Shown here one piece after another: positions 1-6,443 of a stretch of DNA of 11,068 nucleotides; the stretch's first letter is position 1; the number at the start of each line of letters is the position of its first letter. Where the stretch lies: assembly GCA_035494015.1 (NCBI GenBank), contig DATJHJ010000167.1, positions 1 through 11,068 on the forward strand, given 5' to 3'. The notes below the pieces were generated by a model that was not told the DNA's origin, made no database searches, and saw only the letters and a program-made list of their open reading frames with translations. Source of the stretch: CADCTB01 sp035494015 (GTDB lineage: Bacteria; Actinomycetota; Acidimicrobiia; Acidimicrobiales; AC-14). A program made the translations under genes and the position numbers.

Positions 1-12
1 CGCTCCTCCTTC
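1..12 (-). terminator. Partial terminator arm of the left flp gene
   Basis: The first 12 bases (cgctcctccttc) are identical to positions 416-427, the right arm (plus-strand view) of the complete terminator behind the other flp gene, and they sit at a similar distance from the CTGACC/GGTCAG hairpin. I infer that the loop, the other arm and the T-run of the left gene's terminator lie just outside the window. Confidence 0.5.
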
Positions 13-18
13 GTGGCG

Positions 19-38
19 CTGACCGGGGGGAAGGTCAG
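19..38 (-). repeat. 3'-UTR hairpin of the left flp gene
   Basis: CTGACC (19-24) and GGTCAG (33-38) form a 6-bp stem with an 8-nt purine loop (plus-strand view), between the pilin stop codon and the terminator arm. The same stem with nearly the same loop recurs at 432-451 behind the second flp gene. The shared stem suggests a function such as 3'-end protection of an abundant pilin mRNA; the function is inference. Confidence 0.6.
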
Positions 39-57
39 AGATCGGTTGTGGGGCCTC

Positions 58-249
58 TCAGCCGGCGGCGGCGATGGAGTTGCCGACGTTGGTGAACTTG
101 CTCGAGGCCTGCTTGCCCAGGGTGGTCAGGGCCACGATGCACACGACGGCGATGAGGGCCAAGAGGAGGGCGTACTCCACCAGGGCGGCGCCACGCTCGC
201 TCTTCACGTTGAGGCGGGCGGAAATGTAACGGACCAGATCCATGTGCAT
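58..249 (-). CDS. flp: Flp major prepilin (copy 1)
   Basis: Encodes a 63-aa Flp/Fap-type type IVc prepilin, the major subunit of the Tad pilus. The leader of about 20 residues ends in KSERG. The class IVc processing motif G20|A-A-L-V-E25-Y26 follows, with the conserved Glu at +5 and Tyr at +6. A hydrophobic helix (about 21-43, LLLALIAVVCIVALTTLG, with Cys37) leads into a short hydrophilic tail ending NSIAAAG. The predicted mature subunit is 43 residues, normal for Flp. I chose the ATG at 247-249 because AAGGGG (258-263, minus sense) lies 8 nt upstream. A second ATG two codons later (241-243) is also possible. An upstream in-frame ATG at 309 lies inside the promoter/start-site dyad and is rejected. 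Relative to copy 2 it differs at V6, I9, V15 and N54, so only one difference lies in the mature pilin. It is separately transcribed, 219 nt downstream of copy 2. Confidence 0.96.
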   Translation of the reverse strand: MHMDLVRYISARLNVKSERGAALVEYALLLALIAVVCIVALTTLGKQASSKFTNVGNSIAAAG

Positions 250-275
250 GATGTTGTCCCCTTCTCGGACTCGAG

Positions 276-291
276 GCCCCGCTCCGGGGGC
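276..291 (-). promoter_or_regulatory. 5'-UTR hairpin of flp copy 1
   Basis: GCCCC (276-280) and GGGGC (287-291) can pair around a 6-nt loop in the leader between the predicted start site and the ribosome binding site (258-263). The same GCCCC/GGGGC stem with a 5-nt loop occurs at 682-696 before copy 2. The C-run could alternatively pair with the AAGGGG ribosome binding site. A role in mRNA stability or translation is inference. Confidence 0.5.
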
Positions 292-299
292 TGTGCGGT

Positions 300-314
300 G
301 ATAGTTCAACTATC
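300..314 (-). promoter_or_regulatory. Perfect dyad over the flp copy 1 start site (putative operator)
   Basis: GATAGTT-C-AACTATC is a perfect inverted repeat with 7-bp arms and one central base. On the minus strand its left arm begins inside the -10 element (GCCGATAG, 317-310) and it extends across the expected transcription start. A protein bound here would exclude RNA polymerase. A related dyad with the same geometry occurs at 704-718. The NarL/LuxR-type regulator in this locus or an unlinked repressor is a candidate ligand (inference). Confidence 0.55.
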
Positions 315-336
315 GGCGGAGGGGCGGGGTGCTTGA
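310..336 (-). promoter_or_regulatory. Sigma-28 (FliA/SigD/WhiG)-like promoter of flp copy 1
   Basis: On the minus strand TCAAGC starts at 336 and GCCGATAG occupies 317-310, with 15 nt between TCAA and GCCGATAG. The known sigma-28 consensus is TAAAGTTT-N11-GCCGATAA (also 15 nt after TAAA) in E. coli and TAAA-N14-16-GCCGATAT in B. subtilis. Only the second -35 base departs from TAAA. The predicted start is near 303, giving a leader of about 54 nt. Spacing and sequence match the promoter of copy 2. Confidence 0.7.
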
Positions 337-386
337 TGGGTCGATCGGACCATTCGCCCCGGCCCGCCGGGCCCGGTCGATCCGGC

Positions 387-427
387 AAAAAAAGAAGGAG
401 GAGCGAGCTTTCGCTCGCTCCTCCTTC
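387..427 (-). terminator. Rho-independent terminator of flp copy 2
   Basis: GAAGGAGGAGCGAGC (394-408) and GCTCGCTCCTCCTTC (413-427) form a perfect 15-bp stem with loop TTTC. On the minus strand the stem is followed directly by seven Ts (plus-strand A387-A393). This is a textbook intrinsic terminator for the leftward transcript. It separates copy 2 from copy 1, so copy 1 depends on its own promoter. The T-run is only at the left side, so it is directional for the minus strand. Confidence 0.92.
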
Positions 428-431
428 AAGC

Positions 432-451
432 CTGACCAGGGGGAAGGTCAG
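432..451 (-). repeat. 3'-UTR hairpin of flp copy 2
   Basis: CTGACC (432-437) and GGTCAG (446-451) pair around an 8-nt loop, between the stop codon at 469-471 and the terminator at 387-427. It is the counterpart of the hairpin at 19-38. Confidence 0.6.
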
Positions 452-468
452 AGAACTGGCAGTGACTC

Positions 469-660
469 CTAGCCGGCGGCGGCGATGGAGTTGCCGACGG
501 TCGTGAACTTGCTCGAAGCCTGCTTGCCCAGGGTGGTCAGGGCCACGATGCAGACGACGGCGATGAGGGCCAGGAGGAGGGCGTACTCCACCAGGGCGGC
601 GCCCCGCTCGCTCTTGAGGTTCAGGCGGGCGGAGACGTAACGGATGAGGTCCATGTGCAT
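469..660 (-). CDS. flp: Flp major prepilin (copy 2)
   Basis: A 63-aa Flp prepilin, 59/63 identical to copy 1. It has the same leader (ending KSERG), the same cleavage motif G20|AALVEY with Glu+5, the same hydrophobic helix including Cys37, and the same NSIAAAG C-terminus. It differs at I6, V9, L15 and T54. The ATG at 658-660 is supported by GAAGG (669-673, minus sense) 8 nt upstream. It lies 99 nt downstream of the response-regulator stop codon. It has its own sigma-28-like promoter and a strong terminator, so it is probably expressed independently of the machinery operon at a high level, as a major pilin should be. Its processing needs a TadV/CpaA-type prepilin peptidase that is not encoded in the window. 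Confidence 0.97.
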   Translation of the reverse strand: MHMDLIRYVSARLNLKSERGAALVEYALLLALIAVVCIVALTTLGKQASSKFTTVGNSIAAAG

Positions 661-681
661 GAGAAGTTCCTTCGGGTCGAT

Positions 682-696
682 GCCCCTCCCGGGGGC
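682..696 (-). promoter_or_regulatory. 5'-UTR hairpin of flp copy 2
   Basis: GCCCC (682-686) and GGGGC (692-696) can pair around a 5-nt loop in the mRNA leader upstream of the ribosome binding site. It matches the hairpin before copy 1 although the surrounding leader sequence has changed. Confidence 0.5.
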
Positions 697-703
697 CCGG
701 TCT

Positions 704-718
704 GGTACTTCATGTATC
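704..718 (-). promoter_or_regulatory. Imperfect dyad over the flp copy 2 start site (putative operator)
   Basis: Minus-strand GATAC-ATGAA-GTACC (718-704) has 5-bp arms with one mismatch. It has the same spacing and TGAA core as GATAG-TTGAA-CTATC at 314-300. The inner arm base changed from G/C to C/G on both sides, so the symmetry is kept by a paired change. It starts inside the -10 and covers the expected start site. Confidence 0.45.
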
Positions 719-740
719 GGCCCTGCCGCCCGCCGCTTTA
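714..740 (-). promoter_or_regulatory. Sigma-28 (FliA/SigD/WhiG)-like promoter of flp copy 2
   Basis: Minus-strand TAAAGC (740-735) and GCCGATAC (721-714) are separated by 15 nt counted from TAAA, exactly the E. coli FliA spacing. The -35 core TAAAG and seven of eight -10 bases (GCCGATA) match the known consensus. The predicted start is near 707, giving a leader of about 47 nt. The -35 begins only about 20 nt after the response-regulator stop codon. Confidence 0.75.
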
Positions 741-759
741 GACAATTTTCGCCGGCCGC

Positions 760-1401
760 TCAGTCGAGCCGGATGATGCCCATACGCACGGCCCGCAGGA
801 CGGCCTGGGTGCGGTCACGGGCGTCGAGCTTGGCGTAGATGGACGCCAGGTGGTTCTTGACCGTCTTGACGCTGATGTAGAGCGCAGCGGCCACCTCGGG
901 CAGCGACATGCCGTCGGCCACCAGCTGCAGGACCTCCTCCTCCCGGGCACTGATCACCGGGGCGTGGCCGTCGCCGGTCCGCCCGGCCTTCTCCACTTCG
1001 ACGAGCATCGAGCTGGCCAGGCCGGGCGACAGGACACTGTCGCCGCTGGCCGCCACCTTGACGGCCGAGACGACGTCGTCGATCGAGCAGTCCTTGACCA
1101 GGTAGCCGACGGCGCCGGCCTGGATGGCCCGGGCCATCACGTCGCCGTCGGCGTGCATGGTCAACATGACCACCTGGGCGCCGGGGACCAGCCGGGAGAT
1201 CTGGCGGGTCGCCTCCACCCCATCCAGGTGCGGCATCGAGACGTCCATGAGGATGACCTCGGGCTGGAGGGCCTGGGCCAGGCGGACGGCCTCCTGGCCG
1301 TCCGCAGCCTCCCCGACGACATCCACGCCGTGCTCCTCAAGGGAGCGCCGCAGGCTGTCTCGCAGCATGCGGTGGTCGTCGGCCAGCAGCAGTCGGGTCA
1401 C
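760..1401 (-). CDS. NarL/LuxR-family response regulator
   Basis: A 213-aa two-component transcription factor. The receiver domain (about 2-120) has the acidic pair D8-D9, phospho-acceptor D53 (LMDVSMP), T81 (LTMH) and K103 (LVKD), all intact, so it should be phosphorylated. A LuxR/GerE helix-turn-helix (about 148-205, SAREEEVLQLVADGMS...ISVKTVKNHLASIYAKL) follows. The start is GTG at 1399-1401: GGGAGG lies 6 nt upstream, and the GTGA overlap with the TGA stop of the upstream kinase gene indicates translational coupling. A longer reading to 2604 is an out-of-frame shadow of the kinase. It is the last gene of the machinery operon and lies just upstream of flp copy 2, so the flp promoters are the obvious first targets to consider. 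The targets are inference; the family assignment is secure. Confidence 0.95.
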   Translation of the reverse strand: MTRLLLADDHRMLRDSLRRSLEEHGVDVVGEAADGQEAVRLAQALQPEVILMDVSMPHLDGVEATRQISRLVPGAQVVMLTMHADGDVMARAIQAGAVGYLVKDCSIDDVVSAVKVAASGDSVLSPGLASSMLVEVEKAGRTGDGHAPVISAREEEVLQLVADGMSLPEVAAALYISVKTVKNHLASIYAKLDARDRTQAVLRAVRMGIIRLD

Positions 1402-3032
1402 GTCGAACCTCCCACCCGGCACTCGACGACGGTGCCCACGAACGGCTCGGAGTCGATCTCGAGCCGGGCGCCGATGGCGTTGGCACGCTCGCGCATGCCC
1501 TGTAGTCCGTAACTCCCCGGCCCCGCGGCGCGGCCGGCCCGGAAGCCCTGGCCGTCGTCGGCCACGGTCAGGTGACCGGCGGCGCCATCGCACTCCCAGC
1601 GCACCCGCAGGTGGCGGGCCCGGGCGTGGTGCTCGACGTTGACCACGGCCTCGTGGGCGACCTGCCAGAGCTCGCGCTCCTGGACCAGCGGCAGCCGACC
1701 CGATGCCTGGTGGCTGAAGCTGACCTCGAAGTCGGCCCGCTCGCGCACCCGGTCGAGGAACTCCTCGAGTGTCTCCACCAGACCGCGCGAGTCCGTCACC
1801 TCGGTGCGCAGGTCGCACAGCGTGTCGCGCACCTCGGTCAAGACCCCGCGAACCTCGTTGCGCAGCCCGTCGAGCTCGTCGCGCATGGCGGGGTCCTTGG
1901 CCATGCCGGTGAGCCGGTCGAGCTTGAAGGCGACGAAGGCCAGGGACTGGCCCACGCTGTCGTGCATGTCCCGGGCGATCCGAACCCGCTCCTCGTCGGC
2001 GCCGATGGTGCGCAGCCGGGCGAACCAGCGGGCGTTGTCGATGGCCAAGGCCGCGGCCCCGACGAACCCGTCGAGGAGGCGAAGGTCGCGCCGGCCATAG
2101 AAGCCGGGTTCGTGCTGCTCCAGGGCGACCAGTCCGACCAAGGCACCGCGGGCCCGGAGCGGGGCGTACAGGCCCGACCTCGACAGGATCTCGGGCCCGA
2201 GGCTCTCGCCCGGGGCCAGGCTGACGACCAGGGAGGCCACGCTGCTCGTCGTCGCCGCCACCAGTGGTCGGGGGAGCTGGGCGTCGGCGACGGTGGCGGG
2301 CAGGCTGGCCCCCTCGGCCGCGCCCAGGGTCCACGCGCCGGTCGCTTCGTCGTGGAGCAGGACGGCGACCACGTCGCAGTCGATGAGCGAGCGCAGCCGG
2401 TTCACGGTGGAGGCGAGGACCTGCTGCAGGTCGAGGGAGGCCGGCAGGGTCTGGGCCACCCGGTGCAGCGAGACCAGGAGGTCGTTGGCCTCCGTGAGCT
2501 GGCTCATGCGGTCGAGGGTCAGCGTGTGGCGCTCCTGGGCCTCGCCGAACAGCCGGCGGGCGTAGGCGGCCAGCACGGCCACCAGGCCCAGCTCGACCGC
2601 CCACTGGCCGCTCAGCCGGAGGCTGTCGGCCGGCACCTCGGCCTGGAACAGGTACCGCCCGGCGACGGCGACGCTGGCGGCGACGGCGGCGACCAGGCCG
2701 TCGGTCAGGCCGCCGGCGAAGCCGATGGTGAGGATGCCCCCGAACACGCAGAAGACGAAGGGCGAGCCCCAGGCCCCCGTCGACATCACCGCCGCGACCT
2801 CGACGGCCAACTCTGCCGCTCCCGGCAGCTTCCGGGCCCGGTCGTCGCCCTGCCAGGCGGCGAGGGCGGCGAGCCCGAGGGCCCAGGCCCCGACTCGAAG
2901 GGTGGTGGCCCCGGAGATGGCGGCCAGCACCAGCCCCAGGGCGAGCGTGGCCCAGCGCACGCCCGCCCCGAGGGAGGCCAGAGCAGGGGCCGGCACCGCC
3001 GAGGCCGGGGTCACCGACGGGGCCGCCTGCAT
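1398..3032 (-). CDS. Membrane sensor histidine kinase (DesK/NarX type, HisKA_3) with GAF domain
   Basis: A 544-aa sensor kinase. Several hydrophobic segments at about 25-60, 75-125 and 143-157 form a membrane sensor region with no obvious extracellular domain. A coiled linker (about 160-195) leads to a GAF-like domain (about 185-335). The HisKA_3 dimerisation box DEERVRIARDMHDSVGQSL carries the phospho-acceptor H357. The HATPase domain has N465 (EAVVNVEHHA), the G1 box DDGQGF (492-497) and the G2 box GSYGLQGMRERA (506-517). The ATG at 3030-3032 is 4 nt after the tadC stop and has no clear ribosome binding site, so translation probably depends on coupling to tadC. The 3' end overlaps the response-regulator start by 4 nt. 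The signal is unknown. Being co-transcribed with tadZABC, it probably senses an envelope or surface cue related to the pilus (inference). Confidence 0.94.
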   Translation of the reverse strand: MQAAPSVTPASAVPAPALASLGAGVRWATLALGLVLAAISGATTLRVGAWALGLAALAAWQGDDRARKLPGAAELAVEVAAVMSTGAWGSPFVFCVFGGILTIGFAGGLTDGLVAAVAASVAVAGRYLFQAEVPADSLRLSGQWAVELGLVAVLAAYARRLFGEAQERHTLTLDRMSQLTEANDLLVSLHRVAQTLPASLDLQQVLASTVNRLRSLIDCDVVAVLLHDEATGAWTLGAAEGASLPATVADAQLPRPLVAATTSSVASLVVSLAPGESLGPEILSRSGLYAPLRARGALVGLVALEQHEPGFYGRRDLRLLDGFVGAAALAIDNARWFARLRTIGADEERVRIARDMHDSVGQSLAFVAFKLDRLTGMAKDPAMRDELDGLRNEVRGVLTEVRDTLCDLRTEVTDSRGLVETLEEFLDRVRERADFEVSFSHQASGRLPLVQERELWQVAHEAVVNVEHHARARHLRVRWECDGAAGHLTVADDGQGFRAGRAAGPGSYGLQGMRERANAIGARLEIDSEPFVGTVVECRVGGST

Positions 3033-3036
3033 GGGG

Positions 3037-3981
3037 TTACTTGAACGCCGAGCGGATGCCGGCGGCCGCCGGGCCGAGGATCACGACCATGATGGCAGGG
3101 AACACGAACCCGATCAGCGGGAACAGCATCTTGACCGGCAGCTTGGCCGCCTTCTCCCGGGCCCACTGGCGGCGCTTGTTGCGCATCTCGGTGGCCTGGG
3201 TCTTGAGCACCCGGCCGATCGGGATGCCCAGGGCGTCGGCCTGCAGGAGGGCGAGGACGAAGTTCGACAGCTCGGGGACGTCGGTGCGGCGCTTGAGGTT
3301 CTGGAAGGCGTCACGCCGGGGCAGGCCCAGCTCCATCTCGTGCAGGGTGCGGGAGAACTCGTCGGCCAGCGGCGAGTGGAAGTGCTGGCAGACGATCTCC
3401 AGGGCGCCTTCGAAGCCCATGCCGGCCTCGACGGAGATGGCCAGCAGGTCGAGGGTGTCGGGCAGATCCTTCAGGATGGCCTGCTGGCGCTCCCGGACCT
3501 TCCGGCTCAGCCACGAGGCCGGCAGGCACCAGCCGATGACCGGGGCCAGGACCAGCATCGTGATCCCGATGTTGGGCGCCGGGTGGGCGAAGACCAGGTA
3601 GGCCAGGGCGCTGACGGTCAGCAGGCCGGTAGCGGCCGACTGGGCGATGACGAACTCCTCGGCCCGCATGGACCCCGACAGCCCGGCCAGCAGCAGCTTG
3701 CGGTGGGTGCGCTCGAGGTACTCGCTGGGGGTCAGCCGGGTGACGCTCTTGAGGGCCCGGCCGCTGAACGGCTGGACGACCCGGATCCAGAACGGCTGGG
3801 CCAGCCGGGCCTCGAACTCGTCCGTCGGGGTCCCGGCCTCGGCGTCCAGGTCGTGGAAGTACTCGGCCACGTTGAACGCCGGCCGGCGGGAGCGGGCGAC
3901 GCCGAGCGCGGCGACCATGGCGCCGAGGACGGTGACCGAGCCGGCGAGGATGCTCAGTGAGGACATGGCAGCTAGGAACAT
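3037..3981 (-). CDS. tadC: TadC inner-membrane platform protein
   Basis: A 314-aa type II secretion F-domain protein of the Tad pilus. TadC pairs with TadB in the membrane to form the platform on which the TadA motor acts. Hydrophobic segments lie at about 5-28, 109-131, 138-157 and 283-304. The T2SSF domain starts at about 169 (LKDLPDTLDLLAISVEAGMGFEGALE) and carries the typical ELGLPRRDAFQNLKRR and LSNFVLALLQADALGIPIGRVLKTQA segments. The ATG at 3979-3981 has GAGGTG about 8 nt upstream. The gene lies 4 nt after tadB and 4 nt before the kinase gene. Length and layout are ordinary for TadC. Confidence 0.95.
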   Translation of the reverse strand: MFLAAMSSLSILAGSVTVLGAMVAALGVARSRRPAFNVAEYFHDLDAEAGTPTDEFEARLAQPFWIRVVQPFSGRALKSVTRLTPSEYLERTHRKLLLAGLSGSMRAEEFVIAQSAATGLLTVSALAYLVFAHPAPNIGITMLVLAPVIGWCLPASWLSRKVRERQQAILKDLPDTLDLLAISVEAGMGFEGALEIVCQHFHSPLADEFSRTLHEMELGLPRRDAFQNLKRRTDVPELSNFVLALLQADALGIPIGRVLKTQATEMRNKRRQWAREKAAKLPVKMLFPLIGFVFPAIMVVILGPAAAGIRSAFK

Positions 3982-3985
3982 GGAG

Positions 3986-4948
3986 TCACACCTCGATCTT
4001 GCACATGCGGAAGATGATGACGGAGCCCAGGGCCATGAGCGCCGCCGTCCCGCCGAGGACGACGAGGCCCCAGCCCTGGTACATCGGCTTCATGTAGTCG
4101 GGGCTGAGAACGTTGATGGCCAGGAAAATCAGCGGGGCGAGGGCGGTGAGCACCCAGGCCGAGATGCGACCCTCGGCGGTGAGCACGGCGACGTCCCGGC
4201 GCACCTCCTCACGGGCCCTGATGAAGTCGGCCAGCGTGTGCAGCAGGTCGGCCAGTCGCCCACCCACCGTCTGCTGGATGCGGATGGCCTGGACCACCCA
4301 GTCGAGGTCCCGGATTTCGAGGCGCTTGGCCATGCGCGCCAACGCGTCGACGACCGGGTCGCCCAGCCGGGTCTCGGACACCAACCGGCCGAACTCCTCC
4401 GACATCGGCGGGTCAGCCTCCTCGGTCATCATCTGGATGGCCCGGAGGAAGGTGTGGCCGGCCGACAACGAGGAGGCGATCAGGGTCAGGGCGTCCGGGA
4501 GGGCGGCCTCGAACGCCTTGCGGCGCCTGGCGATCCGGTAGCGGACGAAGGTGGCCGCGCCCAGGGGGCCGACCGCCAGGCCGACGACCGCGAACACCCA
4601 GGCGCCGGTCACCCCGTAGAGGGCGGCGGCCAGGGCGAGCGTGGCGGCTCCGGCCGTGACGACGTACTCGCCTGGCCGCATGGGGATGCGGGCCCGCTCG
4701 AGGGCAGCGCGCATGTCGCCCTTCTCGTCGAACTGGTCGACGACCTTGCCGGCCAGGCCGATCGTGCCCTCGACGAGGTGGCTGTAGCCCTCGTTCAGCG
4801 AGTCGGGCCGGACGTCACGCTCGCCGAAGGGCAGGTCGAGGATCTCGGCCAGCGCCTTCTCCCGCTCGCGGACCCGGTAGAGCACGCCCGACACGACGAG
4901 CGCCAGCCCTCCGCCGACGAAGATCATGGCGAAGATCCCGGCGTTCAT
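3986..4948 (-). CDS. tadB: TadB inner-membrane platform protein
   Basis: A 320-aa T2SSF-domain protein. Hydrophobic segments lie at about 4-23, 96-112, 116-135, 264-280 and 293-314. The T2SSF region (about 146-273) begins FEAALPDALTLIASSLSAGHTFLRAIQMM and includes the TadB-typical IRIQQTVGGRLADLLHTLADFIRAREEVRRDV. The ATG at 4946-4948 overlaps the tadA stop in ATGA, and GGAG lies about 8 nt upstream inside tadA, so the pair is translationally coupled. It forms the platform with TadC. Confidence 0.96.
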   Translation of the reverse strand: MNAGIFAMIFVGGGLALVVSGVLYRVREREKALAEILDLPFGERDVRPDSLNEGYSHLVEGTIGLAGKVVDQFDEKGDMRAALERARIPMRPGEYVVTAGAATLALAAALYGVTGAWVFAVVGLAVGPLGAATFVRYRIARRRKAFEAALPDALTLIASSLSAGHTFLRAIQMMTEEADPPMSEEFGRLVSETRLGDPVVDALARMAKRLEIRDLDWVVQAIRIQQTVGGRLADLLHTLADFIRAREEVRRDVAVLTAEGRISAWVLTALAPLIFLAINVLSPDYMKPMYQGWGLVVLGGTAALMALGSVIIFRMCKIEV

Positions 4949-6435
4949 CGGGCTCGCTCCGCAGTGGCCAGCTTGGACACGGACGGGACCCGGGTGTTGC
5001 GCAGGCGGGACACGGGCTGGGGGACCGGCGGGGCCGACGACCGGAAGGCCTTGGCCGGGACCTCGATGCCGTTCTCGGCCAGCTTGTCCAGGAACTTCGG
5101 GCGCAGGCCGGTGGCGACCAGCTCGCCCTGCGGGCGCCCGCTCTCCGTGCGAGGGAGCTGGCGGTACTTGAAGAGCTCCTGGAGCAGGATCGTCTCGCCC
5201 TCCATGCCCTGCAGCTCGGTCACCGAGGTGACGACGCGCCGGCCGTCGGGCATGCGGTCGAGGTGCATGATCAGGTTCAGGGCCGAGTTGATCTGCTCGC
5301 GAATGGCCTTGATCGGCAGGTCGTAGCCGGCCATCAGGACCATGGTCTCCAGGCGGCTCAGGGCGTCGCGGGGGCTGTTGCAGTGGACGGTGGTCATGGA
5401 GCCTTCGTGGCCGGTGTTCATGGCCGAGAGCATGTCGAGCGCCTCGCCGCCGCGAACCTCCCCGACGATGATGCGGTCGGGGCGCATACGGAGGGCGTTG
5501 CGGACCAGGTCGCGGATGCGAACCTCGCCCGCGCCTTCCGCGTTCGGCGGGCGGGCCTCCAGGGACAGGACGTGGGACTGCTGGAGCTGGAGCTCGGCCG
5601 CGTCCTCGATGGTCACGATGCGCTCGCCCTCAGGGATGAACGAGGAGAGCACGTTGAGGTTGGTGGTCTTACCGGTGCCGGTACCGCCGGAGACCAGGAT
5701 GTTCAGCTTGCCCCGGACGCAGGCCTCCATGACCACGGAGAGGTCGAGGGTGAACGTCCCGAAGTTGATGAGGTCCTTGACCGTGTAGGGGTCGGCGGCG
5801 AACTTCCGGATGGTGAGGATGGGACCGTGGATGGCCAGCGGCGGCAGGATGGCGTTGACACGGGAGCCATCGGGGAGCCGGGCGTCGACCATGGGGGACG
5901 ACTCGTCGATGCGGCGGCCGACGCCGGCCACGATCTTCTCGATCACGTGGCGGTACTGCTGGTCGTCGGTGAAGGTCGAGCTGGTGCGGTGCAGCTTGCC
6001 GTCGCGCTCGATCCATACATCGTCGTAGTTGTTGCACATGATTTCTGTGACTGACGCGTCGGCGAGCAGCGGGTCGAGGGGGCCGTAGCCCAGGGTGTCG
6101 GAGATCATCTCCTGGACGAAGGAACGCCGCTCCCGGGGGGAGACCTTGACGTCCTCCCGCTGGAGGATCTTGTCGAGAGCGGTCTTGACCTCGGCGGCGA
6201 GGGCGGACTCGGACAGCCCGCTGGCCTTGGGCGCCACCTCTGACAGGACGAGCTCGCGCACCTTGCGCTTGGACGCCTGCCAGTTGGCGGTCGAGGCGCC
6301 CTGGCGGGGCCGGGCCGAACCGGCGGTGCCGGGCCGGGTCTGGCGGTGGACGGTGCCCGGCGGCTGGGGCCGGCTGGACGACGAGGAGGATTGCTCCTGT
6401 TCCTCGAGGGCCGCCAACTTGTCGGAGAGCTTCAC
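4945..6435 (-). CDS. tadA: TadA/CpaF pilus assembly ATPase
   Basis: A 496-aa secretion ATPase of the GspE/VirB11 superfamily that powers Flp pilus assembly. A low-complexity N-terminus (a serine run at about 16-21, then Pro/Arg-rich to about 50) precedes an N-terminal domain (about 55-210). The Walker A motif is GGTGTGKT (250-257, K256), the Asp box TIEDAAEL (275-282), Walker B is RIIVGEVRGGEALDML (321-336, E326) and the His box is GHEGSMTTVHCNSP (342-355). All catalytic motifs are intact. A basic/Pro-rich tail follows about 465. The start is GTG at 6433-6435, preceded 5 nt upstream by AGGAGG, which overlaps the TAG stop of tadZ. A longer reading to 7164 is a shadow of tadZ and is rejected. 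Confidence 0.98.
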   Translation of the reverse strand: MKLSDKLAALEEQEQSSSSSSRPQPPGTVHRQTRPGTAGSARPRQGASTANWQASKRKVRELVLSEVAPKASGLSESALAAEVKTALDKILQREDVKVSPRERRSFVQEMISDTLGYGPLDPLLADASVTEIMCNNYDDVWIERDGKLHRTSSTFTDDQQYRHVIEKIVAGVGRRIDESSPMVDARLPDGSRVNAILPPLAIHGPILTIRKFAADPYTVKDLINFGTFTLDLSVVMEACVRGKLNILVSGGTGTGKTTNLNVLSSFIPEGERIVTIEDAAELQLQQSHVLSLEARPPNAEGAGEVRIRDLVRNALRMRPDRIIVGEVRGGEALDMLSAMNTGHEGSMTTVHCNSPRDALSRLETMVLMAGYDLPIKAIREQINSALNLIMHLDRMPDGRRVVTSVTELQGMEGETILLQELFKYRQLPRTESGRPQGELVATGLRPKFLDKLAENGIEVPAKAFRSSAPPVPQPVSRLRNTRVPSVSKLATAERAR

Positions 6436-6443
6436 GAATCCTC

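Larger units (their letters stand above)
1..740 (-). repeat. Tandem duplication of a complete flp transcription unit
   Basis: Two copies of the same unit lie head to tail. Each has, in transcription order on the minus strand, a sigma-28-like promoter, a dyad over the presumed start site, a GCCCC/GGGGC 5' hairpin, a 63-codon pilin gene, a CTGACC/GGTCAG 3' hairpin and a GGAGGAGCG-containing terminator arm. The right copy spans about 387-740. The left copy spans about 1-336 and is cut by the window edge inside its terminator. The proteins differ at 4 of 63 residues, while the non-coding parts have diverged but keep the same folds. This is what one expects from gene duplication followed by selection on the regulatory shapes. 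Confidence 0.8.

Noticed and set aside
387..427. Hairpin considered as a mobile-element end or attachment site
   Set aside because: The stem is followed by a T-run on the minus strand just behind a pilin gene, which is fully explained by intrinsic termination; no transposase or integrase is nearby.
1572..3044. Long plus-strand open frame opposite the kinase gene
   Set aside because: Its translation is Gly/Gln/Arg/His-rich without domains and mirrors a well-supported kinase; it is typical of antisense frames in high-GC DNA.
3647..5326. Long plus-strand open frame opposite tadC, tadB and tadA
   Set aside because: It crosses three confidently identified genes, has low-complexity composition and lacks a ribosome binding site or domain.
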